Shown piece by piece: positions 44,554-54,600 of a DNA stretch of 64,000 nt. Source of the stretch: an uncultured Formosa sp. (GTDB taxonomy: Bacteria > Bacteroidota > Bacteroidia > Flavobacteriales > Flavobacteriaceae); contig NZ_CANMTH010000012.1 in NCBI RefSeq assembly GCF_947500765.1, forward strand, positions 1 through 64,000, written 5' to 3'. Made by a program: the position numbers and the translations under genes. The stretch's first letter is position 1. Every line of letters begins with the position of its first letter. A model generated the notes under the pieces. That model was not told the DNA's origin, searched no databases, and saw only the letters and a program-made list of their open reading frames with translations.

Positions 44554-44858
44554 GCAGCCAGAAAAGTAAATAGCCAAGCAAAAAAGGCACCGATGGCCAT
44601 AACTGCAATCACAATGCCGTTGAAAAACTGAGCGCCTAAACGAACTATCAAATACTTACTCTTTTTGCCCGTTTCTATCCACGACGGCGAAGCTTTTTTT
44701 TCAGCGTCTTTACGTGCTTTTTGTTTTTGTTGTTCTTCTTTATGAGCTAATTCTCGTCGTTTTTTATAAGAAAGAAGGGTGCCACAGTTAGAACAATAGT
44801 CTGCATTTGTGTTGAATAATCCACAATTCGGACATTTTATTTTAACTGTACCACCCAT
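44550..44858 (-). CDS. Zinc-ribbon membrane protein of unknown function
   Basis: A 102-aa protein with two CxxC pairs at the start (CPNCGLFNTNADYCSNCG, residues 9-26), a charged helix that looks coiled-coil (RRELAHKEEQQKQKARKDAEKKA, about 34-56) and one C-terminal membrane helix (about 78-99). Overlaps the next gene by four bases; both probably act as a complex in the inner membrane. Confidence 0.82.
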   Translation of the reverse strand: MGGTVKIKCPNCGLFNTNADYCSNCGTLLSYKKRRELAHKEEQQKQKARKDAEKKASPSWIETGKKSKYLIVRLGAQFFNGIVIAVMAIGAFFAWLFTFLAA

Positions 44859-44951
44859 ATATTTATCTTGTTTTATGTTTATTACCTAATTAATTTTAGA
44901 TTGAAAGGTAATTTAAAAAAAGAATCAAAATATTATTAACGTTAAAGCATT

Positions 44952-46859
44952 TTATAGTGTTTCTTTTAACCAACTAAAAAATTCGTGCTGCCATACCAGA
45001 GCATTTTGAGGTTGTAATACCCAGTGATTTTCGTCAGGTAAATACAATAATTTACTTTTTATGCCTCGTAATTGTGCTGCCTGAAAAGCACTTAAACCTT
45101 GCTCGATTGGTACACGATAATCTTTTCCGCCTTGAATAATTAAAATAGGTGTATCCCATTTATCTACAAGTGTTACGGGATTGAATTCGTTAAATGCTTT
45201 TTGAGCAATTTTATTTGATTTATCCCAATAATTTCCACCAAAATCATGATTTACAAAGAATAATTCTTCTGTTGTTCCAGCCATAGACCTTGTGTCGAAA
45301 ACACCATCGTGTGCAATTAAAGATTTAAAACGTTTGTTGTGAATTCCGGCTAAATAAAATACAGAATACCCGCCGTAACTTGCGCCAATAGCTCCTAATC
45401 TGTCGTTATCTACATACGATTCTTTTGCAACATCATCTATAGCAGAAAGGTAGTCGTCCATAACTTGTCCGCCCCAATCTTTACTAATCGCTTCATTCCA
45501 CTCTACACCATGTCCAGGCATTCCTCTACGGTTAGGCGCTACAATAATATAGCCTTGAGAAGCCATAAGTTGAAAGTTCCAACGGTAAGAATAAAATTGT
45601 GAAAGTGGAGATTGTGGCCCACCTTGTGCATATAATAAGGTTGGATATTTTTTAGTTGCATCAAAATTAGGCGGTAAGATTACCCAAACTAACATTTGTT
45701 TATTATCGGTTGTGGTAACGTAACGTTTTTCAACTTTAGGTAAATCTAATTTGCTATAAAAGTCGTTGTTAACACTGGATAATTGTTTGAATGTTTTTTT
45801 CTTCAAATTATAAGCATAAACCTCACTAGCATGATTCATGTCGCCACGAGTTACAATAAGTGTTTTTCCTACTTCAGCAACAATACCTCTAACATCAAAT
45901 TGTCCTTCAGATAATTGCTCAACCACAGGGGCAATTCGTTTTTTACCAGGATAATTCACAGAAAATAACTGAATGGTACCGTCTACAGCAGCTGTGAAAT
46001 ATAATTTAGAACCGTCTTTACTCCAGGTAAAACTGTTTACTGTTCCGTCCCATTGTTGGGTTAAGTTTTGTTTTATTCCGTTTTCTAAAACTATAATATC
46101 ATTCTTGTCGCTTTCGTAACCTGGTGTTTTCATTTGTAACCATGCTAAAGCACCTTTTGGTGAGAATGCAGGATTGGTATCGTAACCTGTATTATCTTCT
46201 GTAATATTGGTTGTTTTTTTAGTGTCAATATTGTATTTGTAAATGTCGGTATTGGTACTTGTAGCGTAGGCTTTTCCTTTTAACTTCTTGCTAACGTAGT
46301 AAATACTTTTGCTATCTGGAGCCCAAATATAATCTTCGTCACCTCCAAACGGACGTTGTGGTGTGTAAAAAGGTTCGTTAGGCATAATGTCTGTAGCAGA
46401 CTCATCTTCAGCATCTGCTTTTTTATAAAATACATGCTCGTAAGATCCGTCGCTCCATGTGTCCCAGTGGCGATTATCTAAATCTGTAAACACATAAGCA
46501 TCTGCTTTATCAAGATTTTTGTAAATGTCTTTAGCTTTAATATCTTCTAAATGCACAGCTTTATGAAACAGTTTGTAAGCACCATCTGGCGATATGTTTT
46601 TGTCTGTAACGGTAACATTTTCTTTTTTAATTTCAACAGCATCGCCACCATTAATTGGAATTTTAAAGTATGACGTGTCATAACTATTGTCTTCAATATT
46701 TGGGGTTTTTACACTATAAAAAATTTGTGAGCCATCTTGAGATACGCCCATAACGCCAATACGTTTTACACTCCAAAGTAATTCTGGATTCATTACGTTT
46801 TGTGCCATCGATAAATTGCTAGTAATCAAAGCAGTTAGAATTAAGATTAATTTCTTCAT
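44952..46859 (-). CDS. S9-family exported peptidase (acylaminoacyl/DPP-like)
   Basis: 635 aa from MKKLILILTALITSNLSMAQ, a signal peptide; a -7 element overlaps the earlier Met at 46883. The N-terminal beta-propeller (about 30-360; ISPDGAYKLFHKA and FTWSKDGSKLYFTA) is followed by an alpha/beta hydrolase domain with Ser in GASYGGYSV, Asp in IQGGKDYRVP and His in DENHWV. It is expected to cut dipeptides or acyl-amino acids from peptides in the periplasm. Confidence 0.94.
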   Translation of the reverse strand: MKKLILILTALITSNLSMAQNVMNPELLWSVKRIGVMGVSQDGSQIFYSVKTPNIEDNSYDTSYFKIPINGGDAVEIKKENVTVTDKNISPDGAYKLFHKAVHLEDIKAKDIYKNLDKADAYVFTDLDNRHWDTWSDGSYEHVFYKKADAEDESATDIMPNEPFYTPQRPFGGDEDYIWAPDSKSIYYVSKKLKGKAYATSTNTDIYKYNIDTKKTTNITEDNTGYDTNPAFSPKGALAWLQMKTPGYESDKNDIIVLENGIKQNLTQQWDGTVNSFTWSKDGSKLYFTAAVDGTIQLFSVNYPGKKRIAPVVEQLSEGQFDVRGIVAEVGKTLIVTRGDMNHASEVYAYNLKKKTFKQLSSVNNDFYSKLDLPKVEKRYVTTTDNKQMLVWVILPPNFDATKKYPTLLYAQGGPQSPLSQFYSYRWNFQLMASQGYIIVAPNRRGMPGHGVEWNEAISKDWGGQVMDDYLSAIDDVAKESYVDNDRLGAIGASYGGYSVFYLAGIHNKRFKSLIAHDGVFDTRSMAGTTEELFFVNHDFGGNYWDKSNKIAQKAFNEFNPVTLVDKWDTPILIIQGGKDYRVPIEQGLSAFQAAQLRGIKSKLLYLPDENHWVLQPQNALVWQHEFFSWLKETL

Positions 46860-46880
46860 TTTTATATTAATTATACAACT

Positions 46881-46888
46881 CAAATATA
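46881..46888 (-). promoter_or_regulatory. -7 promoter element TATATTTG for the S9 peptidase
   Basis: An exact TAnnTTTG match on the minus strand, 21 bp before the chosen start, and covering the rejected upstream Met. Confidence 0.6.
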
Positions 46889-47053
46889 CGGATTTGAGGC
46901 TGTTTCGTTTATTAAATTTGTAATAAAGTCTAGAGTAGTATATTGCGTTCTTTACTATTTAAACATCTTGAAAATTTAAGATGAATACCTTATTGAATTT
47001 TAAAATGATTAATGATTAACTTGTGAATTGAAATGTATTTAGAACATTAAGGT

Positions 47054-47413
47054 ATGGCACAACATAACGAACTTGGTGAATTAGGTGAAGATATGGCTGT
47101 CGATTTTCTGTTGAAAAAGGGCTATAAAGTTTTAGAACGTAATTATCGTTATCAAAAAGCTGAGGTAGATATTTTAGCCCAAAAAGATGATATTCTTGCC
47201 GTTGTAGAAGTTAAAACAAGATCGTCATCCTTTTTCGGAGATCCGCAAGATTTTGTAAAACCAAAACAAATTCAAAGATTAGTTACCGCTGTTGACGCTT
47301 ACATTACAAGTCATAATTTAGATTTAGAAGTACGCTTTGATATTATTGCTATTGTAAAATCAAGTAAAAAATTCGAGCTTGAACATTTAGAAAATGCTTT
47401 TTATCATTTTTAA
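47054..47413 (+). CDS. YraN/UPF0102 endonuclease-like protein
   Basis: A 119-aa protein with the Holliday-junction-resolvase-like fold: GELGEDMAVDFLLKKGYKVL and EVDILAQKDDILAVVEVKTRSS (the D and ExK nuclease residues). A housekeeping family of uncertain role. The gene stands alone. Confidence 0.93.
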   Translation: MAQHNELGELGEDMAVDFLLKKGYKVLERNYRYQKAEVDILAQKDDILAVVEVKTRSSSFFGDPQDFVKPKQIQRLVTAVDAYITSHNLDLEVRFDIIAIVKSSKKFELEHLENAFYHF

Positions 47414-47474
47414 AATCATTTAGAATAAGCATGTAATAGAGATAAATAAAAATTATATAAAATTTTAAAATAAA

Positions 47475-48437
47475 ATGAAACTAGTTGTATTAGATGGGTA
47501 CACTTTAAATCCTGGAGATTTAAGTTGGGAGCCTTTAAAGGCTTTGGCAGATGTTACCATTCATAATCGTATAAAGTCTAATAAAGCATCAATAATCGCT
47601 GCAATCGGGAATGCAGATGCTGTTATTACTAATAAAATACCTTTACAAAAAGAGGTTTTAGAGCAGTTATCTAATTTAAGATATATAGGTGTTACGGCTA
47701 CAGGTTTTAATATTATAGATGTTGAAACAGCAAAAAATCAAGGTGTAACCGTAACAAATGTACCTGCGTATAGTACAACCTCTGTGGCCCAGTTTACGAT
47801 GGCGTTGGTATTGGAGTTGTGTCACCATATAGGTGATCATAATACTGCAGTACAATCTGGACAATGGGAGAAGTCTTTAGATTTTTGTTTTTGGAATAGT
47901 CCGCTAATTGAATTGGAAGATAAAACCATGGGGATTATTGGTTTCGGACAAATAGGAAAAGCGACAGCTGCCTTAGCACAAGCTTTCGGATTAAATGTTT
48001 TGGTGTATAATAGAACCATTTATCCTGAATATGAAACGGAAACATGTCGTTTTGTAGATTTAGATACATTGTTGAAAGATTCAGATATTATCAGTTTACA
48101 TTGTCCGATGACCAATGATACCGCAGGCATTATTAATTCGGATAGCATTGCTAAAATGAAAACGACAGCGTTTTTAATAAACACATCTCGAGGCGGATTG
48201 GTAGTAGAAGCCGATTTAGCCGAAGCTTTAAATTCTGGTAAAATCGCAGGTGCAGCAGTAGATGTAGTTTCAGAAGAACCGATACTATCTGATAATCCAC
48301 TTTTAGAGGCTAAAAACTGTATTATTACACCACATATAGCTTGGGCTCCGCACGAAGCTAGAAGTCGTTGCATGCAAATAACTGTCAATAATTTTAAAAC
48401 ATTTTTAAATGGAGATGCTAAAAATGTGGTGTCGTGA
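47475..48437 (+). CDS. D-2-hydroxyacid dehydrogenase
   Basis: A 320-aa enzyme with a Rossmann GFGQIGKATAALA motif (about 152-164) and the catalytic set Arg in NTSRGGLV, Glu in VVSEEP and His in TPHIAWAPH. It reduces a 2-keto acid such as hydroxypyruvate or glyoxylate with NAD(P)H. Its closest look is to glycerate dehydrogenase-like members. Confidence 0.92.
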   Translation: MKLVVLDGYTLNPGDLSWEPLKALADVTIHNRIKSNKASIIAAIGNADAVITNKIPLQKEVLEQLSNLRYIGVTATGFNIIDVETAKNQGVTVTNVPAYSTTSVAQFTMALVLELCHHIGDHNTAVQSGQWEKSLDFCFWNSPLIELEDKTMGIIGFGQIGKATAALAQAFGLNVLVYNRTIYPEYETETCRFVDLDTLLKDSDIISLHCPMTNDTAGIINSDSIAKMKTTAFLINTSRGGLVVEADLAEALNSGKIAGAAVDVVSEEPILSDNPLLEAKNCIITPHIAWAPHEARSRCMQITVNNFKTFLNGDAKNVVS

Positions 48438-48894
48438 AAAATTTAATTGAAGCTATAAAAGCATCACAAATAGACAAGTCGTTATAGAGTTTTGGAGTTA
48501 AAATGTTTGCAAATATTAAAAGAATGAGTCTGTATAATCTAAATAATATTCCATTTTTAATTACAGTCTTGGTGTTATTTTAATAGTATTACTAATTTTA
48601 ACTATTATTATGTTACCTAAAATTATCTTTAAAAAATAAATAAAAACAGATTTTAATGTCGTTTTATTTCATTTCTCATAAAAGTCACTGGATAACATAG
48701 CCTGTAGTATAAGTGTGCACGTTAAAAATGCTTTATTTTAATTTTTTTTTAGTTGCTTTAGAAAGAATTCAACATAAATTGATTAATTAAAATTTTATAA
48801 AACTTCTAGAATTCGTTTTCTACGACCATATAATTTTTCAATAAAATAGGTTTGTGTATTTAAGAGGTATTAAAAAAAATAAAGTAAACATATT
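48438..48894. other. 457-bp intergenic region holding the conserved upstream block
   Basis: No gene is certain here. Bases 48503-48639 may contain a short frameshifted remnant of a tiny membrane protein. The right half holds the conserved block that also precedes susC. Confidence 0.55.
48661..48760 (+). promoter_or_regulatory. Conserved upstream block A (partner of 51482-51581)
   Basis: 60 bp at 48661-48720 align without gaps with 51482-51541, 44 of 60 identical. Identity is concentrated in GTTTTATTT-nn-TTTCTCATAAAA and TGTAGTATAAGTGTRCAC; a third block, TTTTTTAGTTGYTTTA, follows at the same distance (48745-48760). It lies 135-235 bp upstream of the secreted hydrolase start. It looks like a shared binding site plus promoter. 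Confidence 0.65.
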
Positions 48895-49785
48895 ATGATA
48901 AAAAAGCTTATTCTATTAATTGTTATTGTGTTATTTCACAATTATTCTTTTGGGCAATCAGGATATCAATTTCCTAAAGATTATACGGTTCTAAATGTCG
49001 ATCCTGCTAAAACCGATTCACGAATTAAAGAAGCTAATACACCTCATTTTATAGTTTATAATCAAGCTGCAAAACAAGGGAAACTTTTATTGTTTTTACC
49101 TGGTACAGGAGGCATTGCTGCTAAAGGCCCTAAGGATTTGTTTTCTGTAGCTGTTAGTCAGGGATATCATGTTATTAATCTGTCTTATATAAATACACCA
49201 GCAGTTGCTCAGATATGTAGAGGAGAAAACTTAGAAAAAAATGCAAAATGTACAAGTGATTTTAGGACTATGCGTATTTATGGCAATAATAATTTTCCGC
49301 TTATTGAAGATCAAGAACATGATGCTATAGTTAATAGATTGACTAAATTATTAACCTATCTTGCAGAAAATGATAAGCAAGGTAATTGGGGAGCTTACCT
49401 TAAAAATGGAGAACCAAAATGGAGTGAAATTGCGGTTTCAGGACAATCTCAAGGTGGCGGAATGGCTGCTTTTATAGCAAAAAAGGAACGTGTTGCTAGA
49501 GTGATAGATTTTTCTGGAGGATGGGATTATTCTGCTAAAAATAAAATTGCTGGATGGTATTATAATGAAAGTGTTACGCCTTCCAATTTATGGTATGGTA
49601 CCTATCATGTTACCGAGCCTACAGCTAAAGTGATTGAAGCATCTTATATAGCAATGGGGATACCTAAAGATCATATTTACTCTTTTAATCTTCCTGTGCC
49701 AGAAGGAAAAAAAGGACATTCTAATGGTGTAAGAAATATAGGTTACGCAGAGCAATGGATAACGTTATTAGGAAAAGGAAATTAA
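48895..49785 (+). CDS. Secreted alpha/beta hydrolase
   Basis: A 296-aa protein with a signal peptide (1-20, ending YSFGQ) and an alpha/beta-hydrolase core. LLFLPGTGG gives the oxyanion region and Ser185 in GQSQGGGM is the nucleophile. A Cys pair (ICRGENLEKNAKC) may form a disulfide, as expected in the periplasm. An acid residue and a final His (KKGHSNG) complete the triad. It resembles a small family of secreted esterase-like proteins known in the Bacteroidota and some proteobacteria. It shares its upstream block with susC. Confidence 0.85.
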   Translation: MIKKLILLIVIVLFHNYSFGQSGYQFPKDYTVLNVDPAKTDSRIKEANTPHFIVYNQAAKQGKLLLFLPGTGGIAAKGPKDLFSVAVSQGYHVINLSYINTPAVAQICRGENLEKNAKCTSDFRTMRIYGNNNFPLIEDQEHDAIVNRLTKLLTYLAENDKQGNWGAYLKNGEPKWSEIAVSGQSQGGGMAAFIAKKERVARVIDFSGGWDYSAKNKIAGWYYNESVTPSNLWYGTYHVTEPTAKVIEASYIAMGIPKDHIYSFNLPVPEGKKGHSNGVRNIGYAEQWITLLGKGN

Positions 49786-49847
49786 AGAGTGTAATTTATA
49801 GAGTAATCTCATAAAAAGACCAAATAATTATATTTTTATATAAAAAA

Positions 49848-49894
49848 GTATGTTACAAAGTAAGTATTTTTACTCTGTAACATACCTTTTTTAT
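49848..49894 (+). terminator. Terminator after the secreted hydrolase
   Basis: A 10-bp perfect outer stem (49848-49857 with 49876-49885) and inner pairing, followed by T-rich sequence. Confidence 0.8.
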
Positions 49895-49917
49895 TAAGGA
49901 TAGGAGTTATTATATAA

Positions 49918-51351
49918 ATGAGAAGCAGATATATTATTATATTATTTTTTTTAGTTCTTTCTTCAGTATATGCCGGGCAGCAATCACAAAAAACAGATTA
50001 TGAAGATTGGATAAATAAAGAGAATTCGTTGATTAAAAAAGGCCTTCTTGAAGAAGCCTTACTTCTAGACATAGATATTGTTGAGAGGGCTAAAAAGGAG
50101 AATGATATTTATTATGTTACTGTTGGCTATATACGCATTGCTAATATCTTATGCACTTTTGGAGAACATTTAGAGAGTTTGAGATATTTAGATTTGGCAG
50201 ATAATTTAATAGATGAAGATAAAGACTTTATTCTAAAAATAAGGGTTCTAGCTAATTATGCAAGAAATTATGCAGCATTAAAAATTAGTAATAAGTCTAT
50301 TGAATATTACAATAGGTGCATTAAACTCTGTAACAAGTTGCCTCCTAATTATGATTATTTATTATCTTTCTTGTACATAAACAAGGCAGATGCTTTTACA
50401 AATACTCCTTATAAATTAGATTCTACATTAGTTTATTTACATAAGGCAATTAAAATTAAAGAAAATCCATTTAAGTATGCCGTTGTTGCAAATTATTATT
50501 TAAAGAAGGATGTAAATATAGATTCAGCAAAGACTTATTTAAATAAAAGTAAAAAGTTAATGCAAGTTCGGGATATTACAGAATATCATAAATCTATAAT
50601 ACTGCAAGCAGAAGCTAATTATAATAAAGCCATAGGGAATTATGATAAAGCTATAAGTTTGTATGAAGAGTCTATAGATATTTCTAGGAATATTAAGGAG
50701 TTAGACAATGTTCAATTATCTTATAAATTAATTTCAGAAACGTACTCTCAATTACAAGACGAGGATCGTTCTCATGAGTATTTAGTAAAATATGCAGACT
50801 TAACAGATAGTTTAAGTACGCAGTATAATAAAAATATAGGTGGTGTAATTAGTAACTTTTTAACCGAACAAGAAAGTGATTATAAGCAGCAAGAAAAAAA
50901 ATACAGTGTTCTTATAGTAACAGTAGTCTTTTTGTTTGTAGGACTTGTAATCCTAATTGTGTATTACTACAGAAAAAAAAGACTTAGAATAGTTGAAGAG
51001 AAAGAATACTTAATAAAGCAAGAACAACTTGAAAGTGAAAAATTAAAACAAAAATTAAATGAAGCTTTCGAAGAAGTTGTCGATTTAGCTAAAAGTAACG
51101 ACCCTTCTTTTCTTATCCGTTTTCAAGAAGTTTATCCCGAGGTGTGTACAAATTTATTAAGGGTAAATTCTAAATTGGTAAACACAGAATTAACATTATG
51201 TGCCATGATTTGGCTTAATTTTTCTTCAAAAGATATTGCAAGCTTCACTAATATTCAGCCCAGAACGGTGCAAACCAAAAAGTACAGATTACGTAAAAAG
51301 CTAAACATTCCCGAAGATGAAAATATATATACTTGGATAAAAAGAATTTAA
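49918..51351 (+). CDS. TPR-membrane-HTH (LuxR-like) regulator of the susCD locus
   Basis: A 477-aa one-component regulator. It has a signal peptide (1-20), periplasmic TPR-type helices (about 30-310, with DKAISLYEESIDISRNIKELD), one membrane helix (about 329-348, TVVFLFVGLVILIVYYY), a cytoplasmic coiled coil (about 350-385) and a C-terminal HTH (about 436-462, SKDIASFTNIQPRTVQTKK). There is no kinase domain. Such proteins sense a periplasmic signal and act directly on DNA. Its position between two copies of the conserved upstream block makes it the best candidate to bind that block (inference). Confidence 0.88.
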   Translation: MRSRYIIILFFLVLSSVYAGQQSQKTDYEDWINKENSLIKKGLLEEALLLDIDIVERAKKENDIYYVTVGYIRIANILCTFGEHLESLRYLDLADNLIDEDKDFILKIRVLANYARNYAALKISNKSIEYYNRCIKLCNKLPPNYDYLLSFLYINKADAFTNTPYKLDSTLVYLHKAIKIKENPFKYAVVANYYLKKDVNIDSAKTYLNKSKKLMQVRDITEYHKSIILQAEANYNKAIGNYDKAISLYEESIDISRNIKELDNVQLSYKLISETYSQLQDEDRSHEYLVKYADLTDSLSTQYNKNIGGVISNFLTEQESDYKQQEKKYSVLIVTVVFLFVGLVILIVYYYRKKRLRIVEEKEYLIKQEQLESEKLKQKLNEAFEEVVDLAKSNDPSFLIRFQEVYPEVCTNLLRVNSKLVNTELTLCAMIWLNFSSKDIASFTNIQPRTVQTKKYRLRKKLNIPEDENIYTWIKRI

Positions 51352-51678
51352 TTCAAGTTGTTTATAAAAACTCTTTTTTTTACTGATATTTTTATTGTGT
51401 TTTAACATTATTATTGATTTTTTTGGATGTCATGTTTGATAAATTATTTGAATAAAATAAATAAATTAATAATATACTGTTGTTTTATTTTCTTTCTCAT
51501 AAAAATCTAGTGTTAAGGCTTGATGTAGTATAAGTGTACACCTCTAAATCTCCCGTTTTTATTGGTTTTTTAGTTGTTTTATATCTCATTTGTTAATGTT
51601 GTCATAAATATAATTTAACAAAAAGTTAAATTATTTTGAAGGCATTTAATAGATGGTTTATAATAAAAACAACTGTGT
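51352..51678. other. 327-bp intergenic region upstream of susC
   Basis: Non-coding on both strands. It contains the second copy of the conserved block and a long A/T-rich leader before susC. No terminator hairpin is seen after the regulator gene. Confidence 0.6.
51482..51581 (+). promoter_or_regulatory. Conserved upstream block B (partner of 48661-48760)
   Basis: Same three submotifs and the same spacing as block A: TTTCTCATAAAA, TGTAGTATAAGTGTACAC and TTTTTTAGTTGTTTTA (51566-51581). It ends 98 bp before the susC start. Confidence 0.65.
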
Positions 51679-54600
51679 ATGAAAACAAAAATCTTCAAAT
51701 TATTAATCTTCTTTATTACGATTCAATTCGGGACTATTCAGTATATCTATTCGCAAGAAAACAATATTACGGGTAAGGTGATAGACGAATCAAGTATTCC
51801 TGCTTCAGGAGTAACTGTTATAATAAAAGGTACTCGGATAGGTGTGCAAACAGATTTTGATGGTAATTATTCCATTAAAGCAAATCAAGGACAGGTGTTG
51901 GTGTTTTCTTATTTAGGTATGGGGGCAGAAGAAAGAACTGTTGGTGCCTCTACAAAAATAGACGTTACGTTATATGAAGATGCAGAAGCCCTGAATGAGG
52001 TTGTGGTAACTGCAATGGGTATTGAGCGAGCAGAAAAGACTTTAGGGTATGCTGTGAGTACAGTAAAATCTGAAGATTTTGAAGAAGCAAGAGAAACCGA
52101 TGTATTACAAGCCTTACAAGGTAAAGTGTCTGGTGTTCAAATTACTGGCGGAGGCGGAGGTGTAGGGACTTCGACAAAGATAACAGTAAGAGGTCTTACT
52201 CGTATATTTGGAGATAATAACCCGTTATGGGTAATTGATGGGGTTCCTATATCTGATGATAATAGTTCTGACGGTGGTATATCAGGAGGTGCAAATTATG
52301 GGAACAGAGCCCAAGATATTAATCCAGATGATATTGAAACGCTAACCGTGCTTAAAGGGGCATCGGCTGCGGCTTTATATGGTTCAAGAGCATCTAACGG
52401 TGTTATTGTGGTAACTACTAAAAAAGGGAAAGGAAAAGGTGCCACCATTACTTATAGCTCAACAATGCGTTTTGATACACCTCTACGACTTCCAGATTTT
52501 CAAAATAGCTATGGCCCAGGTAGTCTAGGAGTTTATAGTGAGATTGATGGCGATAATATACAAGATGCTTCTAAAGGTTGGGGACCTGCAATCTCTAGCG
52601 GAACAACGTACACAGATTATGCAGGCAATTTACAAACCTTTACATCGAATCCAGATCTTCAAAAAGATTTTTATGATTTAGGTTCAACTAGGGTAAATAG
52701 TTTTTCAATTTCAGGAACTTCAAACGAAGGAAAAAATAATTATAGAGTTAGTACTTCTTATAGTTCAAATGAAGGGCTTTTACCTGGATCGTCTCTTGAT
52801 AGATTGAATTTAGGCCTTAAAGCAGGTTCTGAATTGTCTGATAAGTTGAGTTCTGAATTCAGCGTAAATTATATTAATACAGGTATAGATGGTGCTGTAG
52901 CAACAGGAGCAAATGACCCTAATATATTAACAAGTATTGTCAATCTATTACCAAGAGTTACAAATATAGATGTTTTTAAACCATGGGTAGCCGATGATGG
53001 CGTAACACAGCTATCTCCTGTTGATGCTGATGGAACCAATAACCCGTATTGGATTGTTAATGAAAATCAAAGAACAGCTGATACCGAACGGTTTTTTGGG
53101 AATGTTGCTCTTACTTATAGCCCTGTAAATCATTTTTCTATGTTAGGAAGAGTGGGGTATGATACCTACAATACAAAATATTTTAGAAATAATCATAAAG
53201 GAACTATTGGACTTCTTGAGGGTAATTATAGACAATCTACTACGAGTAGAAATGAAATAACTCTAGATTATATAGCAACTTATGATAATTCTTTTGAAGA
53301 TTTTGATGTTACTTTAAGGGGTGGGGTACAATGGAATCAAAGAACAACTGATATTATTGGTAATCTTGGTACAACTCTTACTATTCCTGAGCTTTTTTCC
53401 CCAGGTAATGTAGAAAGTAATGTTCCTTTTAACAATTATTCTCAAACACGTATTTTTGGAACTTTTGGAGATTTTACAATGACTTATAAAAAATGGCTTA
53501 CTTTAAATGCAACTGCAAGAAACGATTGGTCTTCTACCTTACCAGAGAATAACAACAGTTATTTTTATCCATCAGTAGCTTTAAGTTTCGTATTTTCTGA
53601 TGCCTTTAATATTGACAGTAATATTTTTAGTTATGGTAAATTAAGAACAAACTGGGCAAACGTAGGGGGTGATACAAGTGCTTATCGATTAGATTACTTG
53701 TATACTCCTCAATCAAGTTGGTATGGACAATTTAGTACATCTGGAACATTTCCTTTTGGTGGTCAGCTCGCTTTTTCGGGTCCAAATTCTCTGCCAGATG
53801 CATATTTAAAGCCAGAAAATCAATTAAGTAAAGAAATTGGTATTGAATTAGGGTTTTTTAAAAACAGATTTACAGTAGATGCAACTTATTATAAGACTAA
53901 TACTACTGACCAAATTATAGCATTATCTACCTCGCCTTCTACAGGGTATAGTTCTGCTTGGACTAATTTAGGAGAAATATCAAACACAGGTTTTGAATTA
54001 CAATTAGGAATAAAATTAATTAGAGCTAAAGGGTTTAAGTGGGACTTAAATTACAATTTTACAACCAATGAAACCATTATTGAAGATTTAGGTGATTTAG
54101 AGAAATATACTTTGGCAAGTACTTATAATGGTTTAACAGTAGCTGCCGGAGAAGGAGAAAGTATAGGTCTATATGGAAATAGATTTGCTAGAGCTGTAGA
54201 TGAAAATGGAAATACTATAGAGGATCAAATACTAGTAGGAAGTACCGGTTTACGTTATGAAGGTAATACAGAACGCTTAGGAGATATAATGCCAGACTTT
54301 ACTATGGGGCTTACTTCTGTATTTAGTTATAAAGGTTGGAGACTATCCACAACTTTCGATTGGAAAGAAGGCGGTGTTTTATATTCGCAAACCGTATCTA
54401 ACCTAAGAACTAGTGGTTTGGCTGCAGAAACAGCTGTAGATAGAGAAACACTTTTTGTAGATCCAAATACCTTTGTTGATAATGGAGATGGTACGTATTC
54501 TGAAAACACAACACCAATACCAAATGTACAATCTTATTGGACTAATTATTCGGCCTCTAGGATTCATGAAAGTAATACGTTTGATGCTACTTATATAAAA

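Noticed and set aside
48503..48639. Possible frameshifted tiny membrane-protein gene (26 codons, stop at 48581, hydrophobic continuation in another frame to 48639)
   Set aside because: Too short and A/T-rich to separate from chance; needs a homologue to be called a pseudogene.
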